DNA of 64,000 nucleotides from Enoplolaimus lenunculus (Eukaryota > Nematoda > Enoplea > Enoplida > Thoracostomopsidae), in NCBI GenBank assembly GCA_030248215.1, contig JASANG010001737.1:315001-379000 (forward strand), given 5' to 3'. This document shows positions 21,541 through 33,582 of this stretch, piece by piece; position 1 is the stretch's first letter; every line of letters begins with the position of its first letter. The notes beneath the pieces are model-generated. The model was given only the letters and a program-made list of their open reading frames with translations. It was not told the DNA's origin and did no database searches. Made by a program: the position numbers and the translations under genes.

Positions 21541-21889
21541 CACGGGTATAAGATCAGGGTTCAAAGATAAATTTAGTTTTAGGAACATAACCGTAGATAA
21601 TTCACATTGAACTTTTTATGAAATATACCCACACGGGCATCCATCAATCTTAACGGTCGCGGAGTTAGCAGAATTTAAGTCATCACTTTATTTCTATTCG
21701 ATCTCAAACGTACCTGCCGAATTTGGACCTTAAGGACCGTTTATACCGACCTGGGACGTAAACCTTTGAATACTGATAGAGAATAAAACTAATAATCAAT
21801 GTACTATATTACTAATCGAAAATTTCCCATTAGATAACAGTTTATTCTTCAAAAACACCTAAAACGTCGTCAAGTTTCTTTTATTTTTG

Positions 21890-21895
21890 TTTATT
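21890..21895 (-). terminator. Polyadenylation signal of GILT-like gene 2
   Basis: AATAAA on the - strand about 44 nt after the stop at 21939. A second hexamer overlaps about 11 nt further on. Confidence 0.5.
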
Positions 21896-21938
21896 TGCAA
21901 CAAATGTTAAAGCGTCCACGTTAAAATTTGTATACGGT

Positions 21939-22342
21939 TCACAGTTCACTTTCGCAATACTGAGTCTTGTGAGGCCCGCTGTATGCTTGACATACCGCCG
22001 CCTTTAAGGATCTTCTTGTCCCATCTATGCTCCGTATCCCACCAATAGTTACCCACGGAATCCACGTTAGTCCTGGTGCAAGCCTATGGGTAGCTTGCCC
22101 ATCCAGAGTATGGAGTATGACCCCCTGAGGACCATAAGCACACTCTTTCAAGTAGTCAAAGTCGAGTTTAGCTTCTTGTATTCGTTTCATGAGGCGTGGA
22201 TCGGTAATTGTAAGCAACAACAAGTTGTTTAAGAGTTGAACTTGTTCCGTTCGGGTTCGATTTCCAACGGTCCGTTGAACGCAAAGCAAGAATTGATTCA
22301 TGATACATTCGGACTCGCCGTGTTGACAGATGATATCTGCAC
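21939..22342 (-). CDS. GILT-like gene 2, exon 2
   Basis: GILT signature at the exon start, several conserved Cys, ends HKTQYCESEL. Acceptor TTCATTCCAG. Confidence 0.9.
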
Positions 22343-23304
22343 CTGGAATGAAAATTAAAAAAATTATAATTGATTTCAGTGCCATTTAAGGCACAATTCA
22401 CGCTCGAAAGTGGAAGTGGCGTAGCCGTCACGAAGATGGTTGATTGAAGATGCTATGGCTTTGACCAAGGTTTTTTAAAAATTTGATTATAATTAATCAA
22501 TTAATATTGGTGGAGAAAAATTGATGTTACAGCTATAAGGTTTTGCTGCAAAAACTTGGACGTGTGAACGAGGTTTTATATAATTAAAGTTAGATACATT
22601 TATGAAAGTGGCGTAGTTGACTGAAAGAGGATTAATTAAAGATGAGCTATGGCCGCAAGCAAAGTTTCAAAAAAAATAGTTTCTGTTATAATAAATAAAA
22701 ATCTTAGCTAGAGAAAAATAGACGTATGCACATTACTCACAAATGTACATATATTCAATAATATTCTATGCTGTGGCCGGCCCAAAGATCAGCGGCGGAA
22801 CGTTTTTCTGGGGGACAAGAAAAGAGTAAGCTTTAAGCTTTATAGATTAATTTTTTGCTTGGCTTAGGTTTAGGCTTAAGAATATGCTCATACTTATGCT
22901 TAGGTTAAGGCTTACGCTTAGGCTTAGGCTTAGGAATATGCTTATATAGTGTTTCGTGCCTGTTCTTAACGTTGACCCTGTGGCCGCTGCTAATGCGGTT
23001 TGATCAGTAAACCTGTAGATTGTTTTTGATGTAAAACTGTCAGCTTATACTGCTTACTATCAGGCACTAAATAAGCTTTGCCGAATATATACAACCGTAG
23101 ATCAATAATATCTTCAAGAGAATTTATTGCCGGAACGAGTTGCGTTCGAAAAAATTGTTTTGTATCCGGACACAGCGCTTCCATAAACACGTCAACTCTA
23201 ACTTTGGCCTGTGGTTTGGTTCTGGCTTCAACGGATGCTGGTTCAATTTCGGCAATGCTGCATGATATAGCCGCAAATACTATGACTAGATATAACATTA
23301 GCAT
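21939..23304 (-). CDS. GILT-like thiol reductase (gene 2)
   Basis: Tandem paralogue of gene 1, with the same exon structure. Exons on -: 23058-23304 and 21939-22342; donor GATA|GTAAGC, acceptor TTCATTCCAG, phase 1 as in gene 1; 216 aa. The N-terminus MLMLYLVIVFAAISCSIAE is a good signal peptide. The redox site reads VFMEALCPDTKQF, again CPDT without the second Cys. Exon 2 begins with the exact GILT signature CQHGESECIMNQFLLC and contains LTWIPWVTIGG. The expected role is a soluble endosomal/lysosomal or secreted protein. Whether it reduces disulphides with a single active-site Cys is not known from sequence. A copy of the A-family repeat sits in the 715-bp intron. Confidence 0.93.
22775..22985. 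repeat. A-family element
   Basis: Starts GGCCCAAAGATCAGCGGCGGAACG with TTTTTCTGGGGGAC, has a core of GCTTAGG hexamers and GAATATGCT, and its right end is GCCTGTTCTTAACGTTG. In GILT gene 2's intron. Confidence 0.75.
23058..23304 (-). CDS. GILT-like gene 2, exon 1
   Basis: ATG at 23302-23304, signal peptide, CPDT motif, LRLYIFGKAYLVPD, donor GTAAGC. Confidence 0.9.
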
Positions 23305-24460
23305 TATGTAGTTGTTTTTAAAACTTGGAATTTAAATTTAATTAACGTTTTGAATACTCACCGGTCGTAGCCAAGAGAGTATGGGGTTAATAACCCAAAA
23401 AGAAATTCAGCCCCCCTCGCCTTTTTGTCCTTTTTTACAGGTTTTTCAGGCTGATGGCTCTCTACGTACACTGCAACAAAACGGTAATACTCCAGATTTA
23501 AGCTCTCTAACACTCGCGGCGAGGGTATATATTATGTTTGATTCATCAACAGTCAAACTTTACTCTGTCATGATCATATGATCCAAATTTAAATTTCATT
23601 TCAGTTCTTACTGAAATTCTATTCAGGTACCAGTAGACCCCATCTATATATGAAAGTCGAAAACTCGCACCTGCAAATTGCAAGTGCTAGTTTTTGCATC
23701 TAAAATATGCAGCTGCAACTTCCACGTATATCTTGCAGTTACAAGTAGCATTTCCAAGTTCTTTCTGTCAAACATTTGCACATGAAAATATCCTAAGTTT
23801 AATTCTCGCAAAATAAACATGACTTTGACATAGCTGATTTCTAATTAAACTGTGCAAATATGTAAGCCAGCGCGGTCGCTCTTGGTAGAAATATTTGTTT
23901 GCAGTAAACGCTACAAACCTTCTTGGGAACTGAGCAAGACTGACTCTGAAATATACTACCCTCCGTTTATATCCTGGCTTAATAAAAAATGGAGAAACAT
24001 TCTTGGCGAACGATTCCGTGTTATCCGGATGCCGGGCTATCCGCTATACCGATCATAAAAAATATCCGATGACTGTTTTAAATATTTATTTCGACCATAG
24101 ATAAGCGAATACAACTTATGTATAAATCTTTTCATAACATTGTAACCATGATTGACCGAACTGAATAACAATTTCATCTGGAGTCTGCCGAAAAGATATT
24201 ATTGGGATTAAAGGATTAAAGGTTTAATTAGGCACGAAGTCAGATAGTGGCGGATTCAGAAATTTCTTACGGGGAAGGCTATATATGTATATATTATATA
24301 TTTATTTATTTATTTGTATATACTTATATATAATACATAATATTATATTTGTGTTGGGGAATCCATGACCTAAAAGGATCCCCTTGTATCCGTCGCCAGG
24401 GATCAAAGTTTAAATCTTGATTTCGTATATGATGTGGTAGAGAACGTAGGGTATATATTT
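23305..24460. other. Intergenic, no gene seen
   Basis: AT-rich. It contains an I-like fragment near 23650-23760 (CTCGCACCTGCAAATTGCAAG) and an AT-rich tract at 24280-24350. Confidence 0.4.
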
Positions 24461-24614
24461 GGATCCGTAGCCAGTCGGGGCGAAGGGCTCAGCCAGCGCT
24501 CCTAGAAATTTCGCTCTCCCTAGAAAATTTTCATCATAGCTTATAACTCATCTGATATCCTTGTATGCCTCTCCTGAAAATTTGTAATTATCCATCATAG
24601 ATGAGCTGGCAATA
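24461..24614. repeat. G-family MITE, diverged
   Basis: GGATCCGTAGCCAGTC at the left, ATAGATGAGCTGGCAA at the right. Confidence 0.55.
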
Positions 24615-25015
24615 TGCCTGAGGGTATTCTTGAAAGACGCTTGAAGTTATTGTCAAGATGGGTTTCAACTGAGGCTTGCATTTATTCGCTAATACCTTTA
24701 ATTAAGATTCTATTTGCAATAAAGGAACAGCAGACAACGAAAATTCTATATATACATAGGGTTGACGCCAGCGGTCAAGACTGCAATTCATGCATTATAG
24801 GGTTTGCGGGATATTAAAATAGACTTATTACCTGCTTTCTAACCACAACGACACGATTTTGCGTTAAATGCATATTAAAAACGAATCAGCTTAATACTGA
24901 ACCATTTTTAGTGTAATGCTAAAACAAGAAAATTCTAACACATCAACATGGGTGAATTATGTTGTATCCTACGAGAGTAACAGCGCCTCTTTAGGCTAGC
25001 AACTAGGAATTCTGA

Positions 25016-25162
25016 ATAGTGTAGAGTACGGTGCTGTCGGCCACCGTCCGTCACCCGTACGGCGCCATCCGTGACCATACGTTATCGTACGTGAGTTATT
25101 TGCATAAGTACGATACCGCACGGTGACGGACGGCGCCGCACGTCAAAAAAAGTATCGCAACT
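25016..25162. repeat. B-family MITE
   Basis: CCGTCCGTCACCCGTACGGCGCC faces GACGGACGGCGCCGCACGTC around a GTACG..CGTAC centre. The outer ends are degraded (AGTATCGCAACT). Confidence 0.75.
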
Positions 25163-25509
25163 GTAACATTTTCTTCAGGGACAAGGAAAATTTTCCTATC
25201 ATACAGTTCTATATGCAGCTGGCAAAATTATATGCCAGATGGGGCGGAAATGCTCGTAGGGCTAGGAGCGGCGCTGTCTGCACTCCGTCAACCTGGACCC
25301 TCGTGAGTTGCGGGTGTGAGTTTACTCATGACCGAACGGAAAAAAAGAAAATTCAGCTGAATATATAAACCATATTTAAATGTATATTTCAAAACAACAG
25401 TAGTGGATATTGGGTAATTGTTTTACGAATGAAAAAATATACTACGAAGAACAATGGATTATAAAAAATTCGGTTTTACGATAGGTACTTAGTGTGGTTG
25501 TTCGACCCA

Positions 25510-25705
25510 TTTTACTTTAAGGGGCGTCCACGTTTCTGATGGGTCCATAAAAAGGGTAGGTTTAGATTCTAGATTACATTTTTTGCTTAGGCTTAGGCTT
25601 AGGCTTAGGCTTAGAAACACATTTTTGCAACGCTTAGGCTTACGCTTCGGCTTAGGAATACGCTTAGTCCACTGTTAGTTACGCCCCTTAAGTTAACATT
25701 GGACG
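25510..25705. repeat. A'-family element (TACTTTAAGGGGCGT ends)
   Basis: Ends TTTACTTTAAGGGGCGTCCACG and ACGCCCCTTAAGTTAACATTGG, inverted. The core is GCTTAGG hexamers. It shares GTTTCTGATGGGTC.ATAAAA with 52605 and 56690. Confidence 0.75.
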
Positions 25706-26480
25706 GTTGGTCTATAACGGGTGACGCCACTACAGACACCGTCGACCGAGTAAAAGGTGCATCTATCCTTAGTAAGAAGTCCACCTGTGTCCCATGTGAA
25801 ACTTGAAAAATCTGGTGTAAGGATCGCATTCAAATGATAAATACCTGAAACGGTGTAATTAGCTGTTTTCTGGACAGTGTGTTTAGATCTGTGTTGTCGA
25901 TATATATATGGGTTCTTTTTAGGAATCCGTTTGTACCTGGGCTTAATGGTTTACTAAAAGTTCAGTTAGTGATTTACGTTATCGTTTACAACCTGTTCTG
26001 AAAATTATGCTACGTAACTCGCTCATCTGACCCGCACACAGTGTGCTTTTCCAGCTAATTAGTTGAAATATTCAGCGAGATTCAACACACGTTCAAAAAT
26101 GTTACGCTGTCGGAGAATGTTGATGTTTGAAACACGCTATGCTAACTTTAAAATATCAAAATACAGTGTCCGTTTCCGACGGGAAATCGTGGATGCAACA
26201 CTGTGCTCACGGGTTGACGCGAAATGTTTTCAAGCCGATGGGAAATATCAGGTATGCCACAGCCGCTGTGGCGGATATTTTAATGAGGTTTATTTAGCAG
26301 GCGGTTTTATTTCAAATCAAGATTTTAGTTTTGTTTGTAGATTTGAAATTATATATAAATTTAAAGTGAAAACCAATTTGATTGGCTAAAATAAATCAAC
26401 AAATCCTAAAATCTGTGCTATTTTGGGCTTTTAGTTGAAAGGTAATTAACGCGACTTGGGGGATGTGCTGTATATCAAGT

Positions 26481-26605
26481 GCAGTGACCCGAATATAAGG
26501 TGGTCCTTGTTTTGGTCCCAATCAACAGGAGTCTGTATCATTAATTTGGGATCCGTTAGTGGATAGAGCCCATTATTTCGAATTCGAGTTCATGAAAAAT
26601 GCGGC
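26481..26605. repeat. F-family partial element
   Basis: CAGTGACCCGAATATAAGGTGG followed by TCCCAATCAACAGGAGTC and GGATCCGTTAGTGGATAG. The right end is missing. Confidence 0.6.
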
Positions 26606-26859
26606 CATGTCAGTAATATATACAAGAATTTTTTCAGCTTTGAAGTGAATGAATACTTAGTTGTTTTTGAAATTGTCTCAGCAAACTACCATCAATTACC
26701 AGTTAGTAATAAGCATTCAAATCCGCCGAATTTCGGCGCTCACGATTCAAGCATTTGACACAGCTACAGACAAGGTTTTTTACACTCAAACGGTGTTTTA
26801 AGTAAATAGACGTTGACTCATTGGTTCGAAAACCACACCACCTGATAGTGCTAGGGCCA

Positions 26860-27047
26860 ATGCTACTTTAAAGGGCGTAACAATAGATTAAGCGGATTCC
26901 TAAGCCTAAGCCTAAGCATAAGCGTTGCGAAAATGTGTTCCCAATCATAAGCCTAAGCCTAAGCCTCATCAAAAAATGTAATATGGAATCTAAACCTACT
27001 CTTTTATGGGCCCACCAGAAACCTGGACGTCCGTTATAGTAACATGG
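26860..27047. repeat. A'-family element
   Basis: CTACTTTAAAGGGCGTAAC at the left, CCTGGACGTCCGTTATAGTAACATGG at the right, CCTAAG hexamer core. Confidence 0.7.
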
Positions 27048-27361
27048 GACCCTGCTAGTATATGGCGTTATATAACACAAGGTCAGGGCTCAAAAAGAAC
27101 ATTTTTGTAAAAATATATTTCATTTATTTGATTATAGTTTACAACTTAAAACATTTTAGATACAAAACTAACTTATATAACTCAACAGCCATATGTTTCG
27201 TCATAAAATGTGCAAGAAATGTCCTGCTGGCTGCAGCCTTCGAAGCCTGCTTGCCTCAGTATATTTGGTCTCCTACGAAAAAATTTTGGGCATTCATGAA
27301 ACACTTTTAAAAACGGTTTTTGAAACAAAATCAAAATTCAAATATGTAGGATGTTGTCATG

Positions 27362-27570
27362 CTTACTTTGAGAGGCGTAAGTACCGTTTTTCCGCGTACT
27401 ACCCTTAGCTAAAGCTTTAGATTAATTCTCTGGTTAGGCTATAAGTTTTAGGGTTACCACTAGGTTTAAACATAGGCTTGCGCCGAGGCTTAGGGTTAGG
27501 CCTATGCTTAGGAATATGCTTATGGTACTGTTTATTGTTATGCTTCTTAAAGTAACATTGGCCCTATTTT
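27362..27570. repeat. A'-family element
   Basis: CTTACTTTGAGAGGCGTAAG and TTATGCTTCTTAAAGTAACATTGG ends with a GGCTTAGG core. Confidence 0.65.
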
Positions 27571-27723
27571 CATGCGCTGTTGTTTTTGTAAAAAAATTTT
27601 GGGGTTGCATAACAGCCGCAAATTTATATTTTTTTCGGAAAATATAAAGCTGACAATACGCCAACCGTGTCAGGCGACATTTTGCTTCACCAAGTCCGCC
27701 CGTACTGTGCAATAGCGTAGGCC

Positions 27724-28294
27724 TCAGAACGCAATACCAGGTCCGTAGTCAGTTTGACAAATTTCCGATTCACGTTCCGCTTTTCGACCTCGAGCATCAA
27801 TCACCAACAACTTATACATCCGGCGCACCAAAGAAACGCTACAAGCCATAAGGCACAAATAGACCCCCGCTATAATTACTTGGGCTATTATCACAGCGTA
27901 TACCCTGTAATCTGTCAGAACTCCGCTCCCTATCCCAGGGAACGCTTCTAAATGTGCTCGAGTGTAGAAAAAATACATTTCGTCAATATGCAAACATGCA
28001 AGGGTACCCAAGATTACAGTGAAAACGTCAAATATTGCATTTATTGCAAACGATACAGTATAAATTGCAAATAGACGCGCTGCGTTAATATTCAGGGCGT
28101 GCAGTCCAACAATTGCAAGTATTAATCGGGCAGAGTTTGCAGCCAAATCGTCAAAAGTTGCGTAGACTTGTAGTGTTCGGGTGGGCAGATCACAGAACAC
28201 AAGCGAGGCGTGAGCTAATCGGAGGACAGCGAATGATAATTGAAGCACCATGTACAACTGGAATCCGGTTTGAAGTGATAGTAGGGAACAGCAA
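27724..28294 (-). CDS. Four-pass membrane protein, last exon
   Basis: 190 codons including the stop, open from an acceptor TTTTCAG. Contains all four hydrophobic segments. The - frame has a clear membrane-protein hydropathy pattern that shadow frames lack. Confidence 0.75.
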
Positions 28295-29113
28295 CTGAAA
28301 ATTTAAAAAATTTACACTCCGGGCCCGTAAACAAGGGGGGTTAGGGAGATCAGCCCCCTGGAAAAATTCCCTCTACAAAATTTGAAATCTTGCTTGCAAG
28401 TTAACGAAAACACTTAAATGCCCTTCTTAGACAAATTTTAGTCATTCCTAACAAGGTGAGCTGGCTACGGTCCTGTTACAGTCGCGAAAAAATTAGTTTT
28501 AAACTCAAAAATGAAATTTTCACTTGGTTCAAAATGGTTATATACATGAGATATATCATGGAAAACAACCTATACGAATTGGGTTTGCTTTGCTTCTAGT
28601 GCGTCCTTGCCCTGTTCGAATATCAAAATTTTAATCAATTTTTTTAATTTGAATAGCGATTAAATTTATTTCGAAACGTTTTTTCTAATTGGAGTTGTGA
28701 CACAAAATTCGAAACAATCATTAACGGCTTTGTACTATAGACCGGCGCCGCTACCATTCCTAATAACTGCGAATCGAAACAAAAAGTATGGACTTTGAGA
28801 ATGTTGTTTTTAGATAAGATAGTGTAATAAAATGTTGAAATATTTCTATTTATAATTTTTGCTTGGCTAAGGTTTCCTTAATTTACCTTTGGTTTCGGAT
28901 GCAGAGCTTGGCAGTTCTGGCGGCTCTGCCCCGCGGCAGTCCTGGTTCTGCATGAAAAAAACACGTAATTTTAAAGCAGTTAAAAATATACCCCTTTTTT
29001 AGTCAGACGACACTGTCGAAGATTAATGTATCGCTTACCTCCGGTTCCGTTTTTGAAGGCACATTGATCCCGTGGAGCTAATAGTTGACGAATCGTCGTT
29101 TCCCATTCCGGTC
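27724..29113 (-). CDS. Four-pass membrane protein, unrecognised, 5' end not found
   Basis: Three exons on - fit by phase: 29039-29113, 28887-28947 (61 nt) and 27724-28294, with donors GGAG|GTAAGC and CAAAG|GTAAAT, and acceptors CATGCAG and TTTTCAG. The encoded N-terminal part (EWETTIRQLLAPRDQC...) is hydrophilic and basic. The last exon opens with CCSLLSLQTGF and then four hydrophobic segments: VLQLSFAVLRLAHASLVF, ARLILAIVGLHALNI, LFAIYTVSFAINAIFDVFTVIL and YAVIIAQVIIAGVYLCLMA. A short polar tail ends DYGPGIAF. A CC..SL.TG motif before the first membrane segment recalls small four-pass proteins of invertebrates and the LAPTM-like group, but I cannot assign a family. There is no start codon in this frame in exon 29039-29113, so at least one exon is missing upstream. 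Confidence 0.65.
28321..28474. repeat. G-family MITE
   Basis: GGGCCCGTAAACAAGG at the left, CAAGGTGAGCTGGCTACGG at the right, inverted. It starts 27 nt upstream of the membrane-protein last exon, in its intron. Confidence 0.8.
28887..28947 (-). CDS. Four-pass membrane protein, 61-nt exon
   Basis: Flanked by TTTTTTTCATGCAG and GTAAAT. In the frame set by its neighbours it reads PGLPRGRAARTAKLCIRNQ. GC content is far above the surroundings. Confidence 0.6.
29039..29113 (-). CDS. Four-pass membrane protein, upstream exon
   Basis: Acceptor AATGAG, donor GGAG|GTAAGC. It reads PEWETTIRQLLAPRDQCAFK in the phase that matches the next exon. The acceptor has a weak pyrimidine tract, so the 5' edge is uncertain. 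A different frame from ATG at 29118 would not join the membrane exon. Confidence 0.45.
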
Positions 29114-29221
29114 CTCATTTTTGTTTTCGAACGAAAATTAGTTTTGAAGCTTTTCAAAGCTACATTTTAATTATTAAATTAAATGTTATGCCCAATAGTT
29201 GCAGTAAAAACTAAAAATTAT

Positions 29222-29282
29222 ATACATACATATATATAAATATAATATATAAATATAATATATAAATATAATATATATATAG
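29222..29282. repeat. ATATAA-rich microsatellite
   Basis: Tandem TATAAATATAA units. Confidence 0.7.
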
Positions 29283-30067
29283 AAACAAACAACACACTGA
29301 TTCTATAACCTGTGCGTGAGTGTCTATATTCTCAAATGCTTGTAGCAGTATACCCAGTTAATAACGATAAGTCACGGAACTTTCGAACCAGTAAATATTA
29401 AATTTCCAAATTTGGCGTGTTCGAGCTTCATTCGACCTACCACAATAGTTTTACATCAACCTCTGTCTACAATTTGCTTGTTTACAACTCTTACCACAAG
29501 CACCTATTAGCTGCTAATACGCTCAGCTGAGAATACAGTTCACGATTCTTAATTTATCAAAATTTAAAGCTCAAAATGCCTCAATATTATTTTCTCGTTG
29601 CAATCGTTTAAATAAATCTCTAAAACCCGGCCAAGTAATAAAAGAGCAACAGATGATTTTACCTTCATTTCGCGATTAAAATTTATTGAAGAGATCTTCT
29701 TACGATGTTGTATATACTCGAAAGCGAAGCTTTGCATTTGTCTGTTTTGCTTTTCGAGTTTTCCATTAAAAATTACCGCACGAACGGCATAATTTCTCGC
29801 ACGCAGTGAAATAAGCATCGTGTGTCACGCGTCTGTCTCTGTGGCTTTCGCTAGTTACAAAACTGTAAAAAATCTAATCTTGTAGGCAAAAATCGTATCA
29901 TTTAAATTGTAACCCATTCCACCGTGAATATTTTCAATTTCAGTTGACATCTAAATTGAAGTTTGAAATTGAACCCAAACTCTCAGTATTCCATTTCGGG
30001 GTTTGGCATAACATCATTCAAACGCTCGTTTGCAATCTTTTTGTGCTATAGGGTGCTGCAGCATTGT

Positions 30068-30069
<2 letters not shown>

Positions 30070-30157
<88 letters not shown>

Positions 30158-30170
30158 TATAGATATATAT
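30070..30170. repeat. (AT)n microsatellite
   Basis: About 40 pure AT units, then GATATAGATATA variants. The Ile/Tyr frames here are artefacts. Confidence 0.95.
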
Positions 30171-32039
30171 ATTGCTAAAACAACGTCGTTCCAATAAGTA
30201 AATATTTTACTGCACAAACTAGCGCTTCTTTAGTAATTCTGTATTAATTGTAAAAAATTGCTAATTGAAATGATTAAGAAACTGTGACAACGTACGCCTT
30301 TTTTTCAAAAAATATATAAACTTTGAATGATTTACTTTGCTTGAGCTCTTGTATACTTTTTAAACGACTATACATTTACGTCTTGAAAATTTCAGATGTT
30401 GAATTAAACATTTCTATACGCTAAGGTTGCGGGCTGCTGTTGGTACAGTGATATTTTTTTCGGCATTTCTTTAATGCTTTTCTCAATATCCTTTTGTCAA
30501 TGGAAACTAGTCTACCATCGAATTTAGCGGTAGGACAAGTTGCTTTGAACATATTTTCAGTAATAATAACTGTTTGTTTGATTAATCATAGGGACACGGT
30601 AGTGTCACTATTATATGTTTCTTCCAAAAGTGTTCACGTCTCTCTTATGTTTCTTTCAAAAGTCTATTATTTCTACTATTCTGTTTTGGTGGTATTTATA
30701 TACAAAGTATGTCATTCAAGATCATGGCAACCGGTGTTCATGCGCTATATTTAAATAAAAAATTGTCGAAGTATTAAACGTAAACTTTTTCATAAGAATC
30801 GGAAGCGCAAAGTTTCGCCTTCGTATTTGGATTCAAATCTTGTCGCAAGGTGTTCTACAGAATCGTAGATTGTAACAATCCAATTTTTTATGTGCTACAT
30901 AAGTTTTCTCAACCATATACGTTAAGCTATTTGTTTAACGAAAATACTATTGTTTAGTAAGTATATATGCGAAACATGTTAAGTGGACAATTACGAAAAA
31001 CATTAGCTTATATATGATTACAAATTAGTAACATAGCTAGTTTTATGTGTATTTTTTTGCCAAGGCGCGTTTTTGAAAACGTAGACGTAACCTCAAGTTG
31101 TCGAAAAATGTTTATTTTCTATCTAGAACCTTATGGCTGCAAAGCTTTCCATTCAAAGTGGTAAACCCATAAAGTATGTATTATTGGTAGCACCAAGTTG
31201 AGCACTGAAATGTCCAAAACTCGGTTTAGAATATTTGAAGAAATTTTGACGTGCAAAATTAACACCATTAATTTAATAAGGTTCCCAAAGCAAGCAGCCT
31301 CTTTCAAAAACGTGACACTCGAACACAGCGGGCTCTCATTATGGTATGAACCGGCCCGGATTTTTAGGCCCACGCCCGGCCGCTTTAGTGTTTCGTTTTC
31401 GAAAAGAAAACAAGAATAAGTTACAAAGCAAACCTTATAGTTGCGGATTCGCAGTTTTGACCGGGGATGGAATTTCATTAGAATTTCTTGTACAATTAAG
31501 AGGAAACGAACAAAAGTGTGTTTCAAGCAATTTTCCACGTCCGCATGTTGATGCAAATGCGTATTCAGCATGTTTCACAAAATATTTGTTGCAGCTATAT
31601 TTTTAAATGCTGCGCATTCCAATTATATGTTTAACGCAATTCATGTGTGCAATACAAAATTGAAAGTATCGGAATCAGTATTCTTCCAAAATACCGATTA
31701 CAATACCGATACCGATGTATAGGTTCTACACTACTATGCAGCATAAAATCAGTTTTTACTAGAGCAAGTACTTATCAATTGTATTGATTTTCTATTTGAA
31801 TTCAAACAATTTATATGAATTAAAATATATTAGCATTATAAATTGAGCGAGTTACCTAATAAATAAAAATGAAATTTGGAAAGCGCGACTTTTGTGATTG
31901 TGAAAATGTAGTTTTTAATTTTCATGGAAATATAGATTAACAGTTCTAAAACAACTATAACGTGAGTATATATGACTTTAAATTTGAATATTTTCGCACT
32001 TAAGGTAAATTTACATCAAATTTCTTCCTAAAGCTTAGT
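30171..32039. other. Intergenic, no gene seen
   Basis: AT-rich. Frames of 73-146 codons at 31131-31606 overlap on both strands and lack a family match or convincing splice sites. Confidence 0.4.
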
Positions 32040-33226
32040 AACTAGAATGAAAAGTGCCCCGATGTGGCCATAGAAAACGATATGTTTCAGGTAGTAAGAT
32101 TTTAGTTCAATACCGCTAGTATTACAATTTCCATGCATGCGTATAAAGTTTTAAAACTAGATTAATTTGATGCCAATCAGCGTCCTCCCGAAACACGACA
32201 CAACAATACTATAGAATTAATAAAAGTTAAATCATTGAGTTTGATTGACTGCGTAACGGAAACATATCCGCAACTTTTTCGGAGGAAAAGTCACAATAGA
32301 CAGTAAAGTGTCCCGACGAGGCTATAGAAAACGATAACGCATCAGTTTTGGAGCTGTATAAATTTTGTACCGTACAGTGCCCTCTCCATACTTGGCTAAA
32401 CGGTACCCAGATTTTAAACGTTTAAAACATTAAAATATTTGAGTGAGTACGTAACGAAACAATATTTGCAAGTTTGCTGACGAAATCTGCGTTGTATTCC
32501 AATGACGGCCAATGTAAAGATCAGGGGCGGAACGTTTTTCTGCGGGACTAGAATAGAATAAGCTTAAGGTTTAGATTAATTTTTTGCTTGGCTTAGGCTT
32601 AGGATTATGCTCATTCTTACGCTTAATAGGATTAGGCTTAGGAATATGCTCATGCTAACGCTTATGCTTAGGCTTAGGATTAGGAATATGCTTATAATAC
32701 TGATCCGCTCATGTTCTTTACATTGGGCCAATTGACGAACAAACACGTTTTTAATATTGGGTCACCAGCATTTTACGCTTAATTTCTACTTATATACTCT
32801 TTTTAAAACCCAAAAATTTTTCTGCACATATTCGAAACTTCAGTTTACTAAGTGCAAGAAACTAACGTCACGAGTGTGTACTCAAATTTTTTACATCAAC
32901 CATAATTCGTCATTTATATTCTAGTATTTACTTCTTGTTTTAATATTTCGAAACAGTGGATCACATGTCTATTTGGCCGCTGTCAGAGAAAGTTGCGGAT
33001 ATGTTTCCGTTACGCAGTCAATCAAACTCAATGATTTAACTTTTATTAATTCTATAGTATTGTTGTGTCGTGTTTCGGGAGGACGCTGATTGGCATCAAA
33101 TTAATCTAGTTTTAAAACTTTATACGCATGCATGGAAATTGTAATACTAGCGGTATTGAACTAAAATCTTACTACCTGAAACATATCGTTTTCTATGGCC
33201 ACATCGGGGCACTTTTCATTCTAGTT
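32040..33226. mobile_element. J: element or structure with two identical 238-bp inverted arms
   Basis: Arms 32040-32277 and 32989-33226 are exact reverse complements base for base by my reading, starting AACTAGAATGAAAAGTGCCC. The 711-bp spacer holds a diverged direct copy of the arm (about 32285-32500) and an A-family element (32507-32731). No ORF of note and no clear target duplication. It could be a foldback element or a local inverted duplication. Confidence 0.8.
32507..32731. repeat. A-family element inside J
   Basis: GGCCAATGTAAAGATCAGGGG and GTTCTTTACATTGGGCC ends with a GCTTAGG core. Confidence 0.8.
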
Positions 33227-33582
33227 CACAAAAAAAAAAAGAACATATACTAAAAGGAATATAGCAGAATGCATTCCACCAAAATTTTAACGGCTGACAA
33301 GAAAACGGACCTTCCACGAGTTTTAATAGAATAGCTACAAGATCCTAGAGGTAACAGGCGAGTTCTTGTATACTTCCCATGTATTAATTCTTAGGTTTAG
33401 GGGCCGGTCGCGTTACTTCGCAAAATATTTTCCACATTTGGTTAGTTATGCCGTCCCAAAATGAAATCCTGGTCGCGCCTTTCTTCGTGGGCTGGTTTTA
33501 CCCCACAGGCCCACAATATGCTGAATCGATACTGCATATGGGTTCTTCTTTTTAGACTATTAAAATCGTTCGTCATATCGGC

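Noticed and set aside
29963-30217. Ile/Tyr-repeat proteins
   Set aside because: Translations of the (AT)n microsatellite.
31131-31606. 146-codon - frame and overlapping + frames
   Set aside because: Competing frames on both strands, no domain, no convincing start or splice sites.
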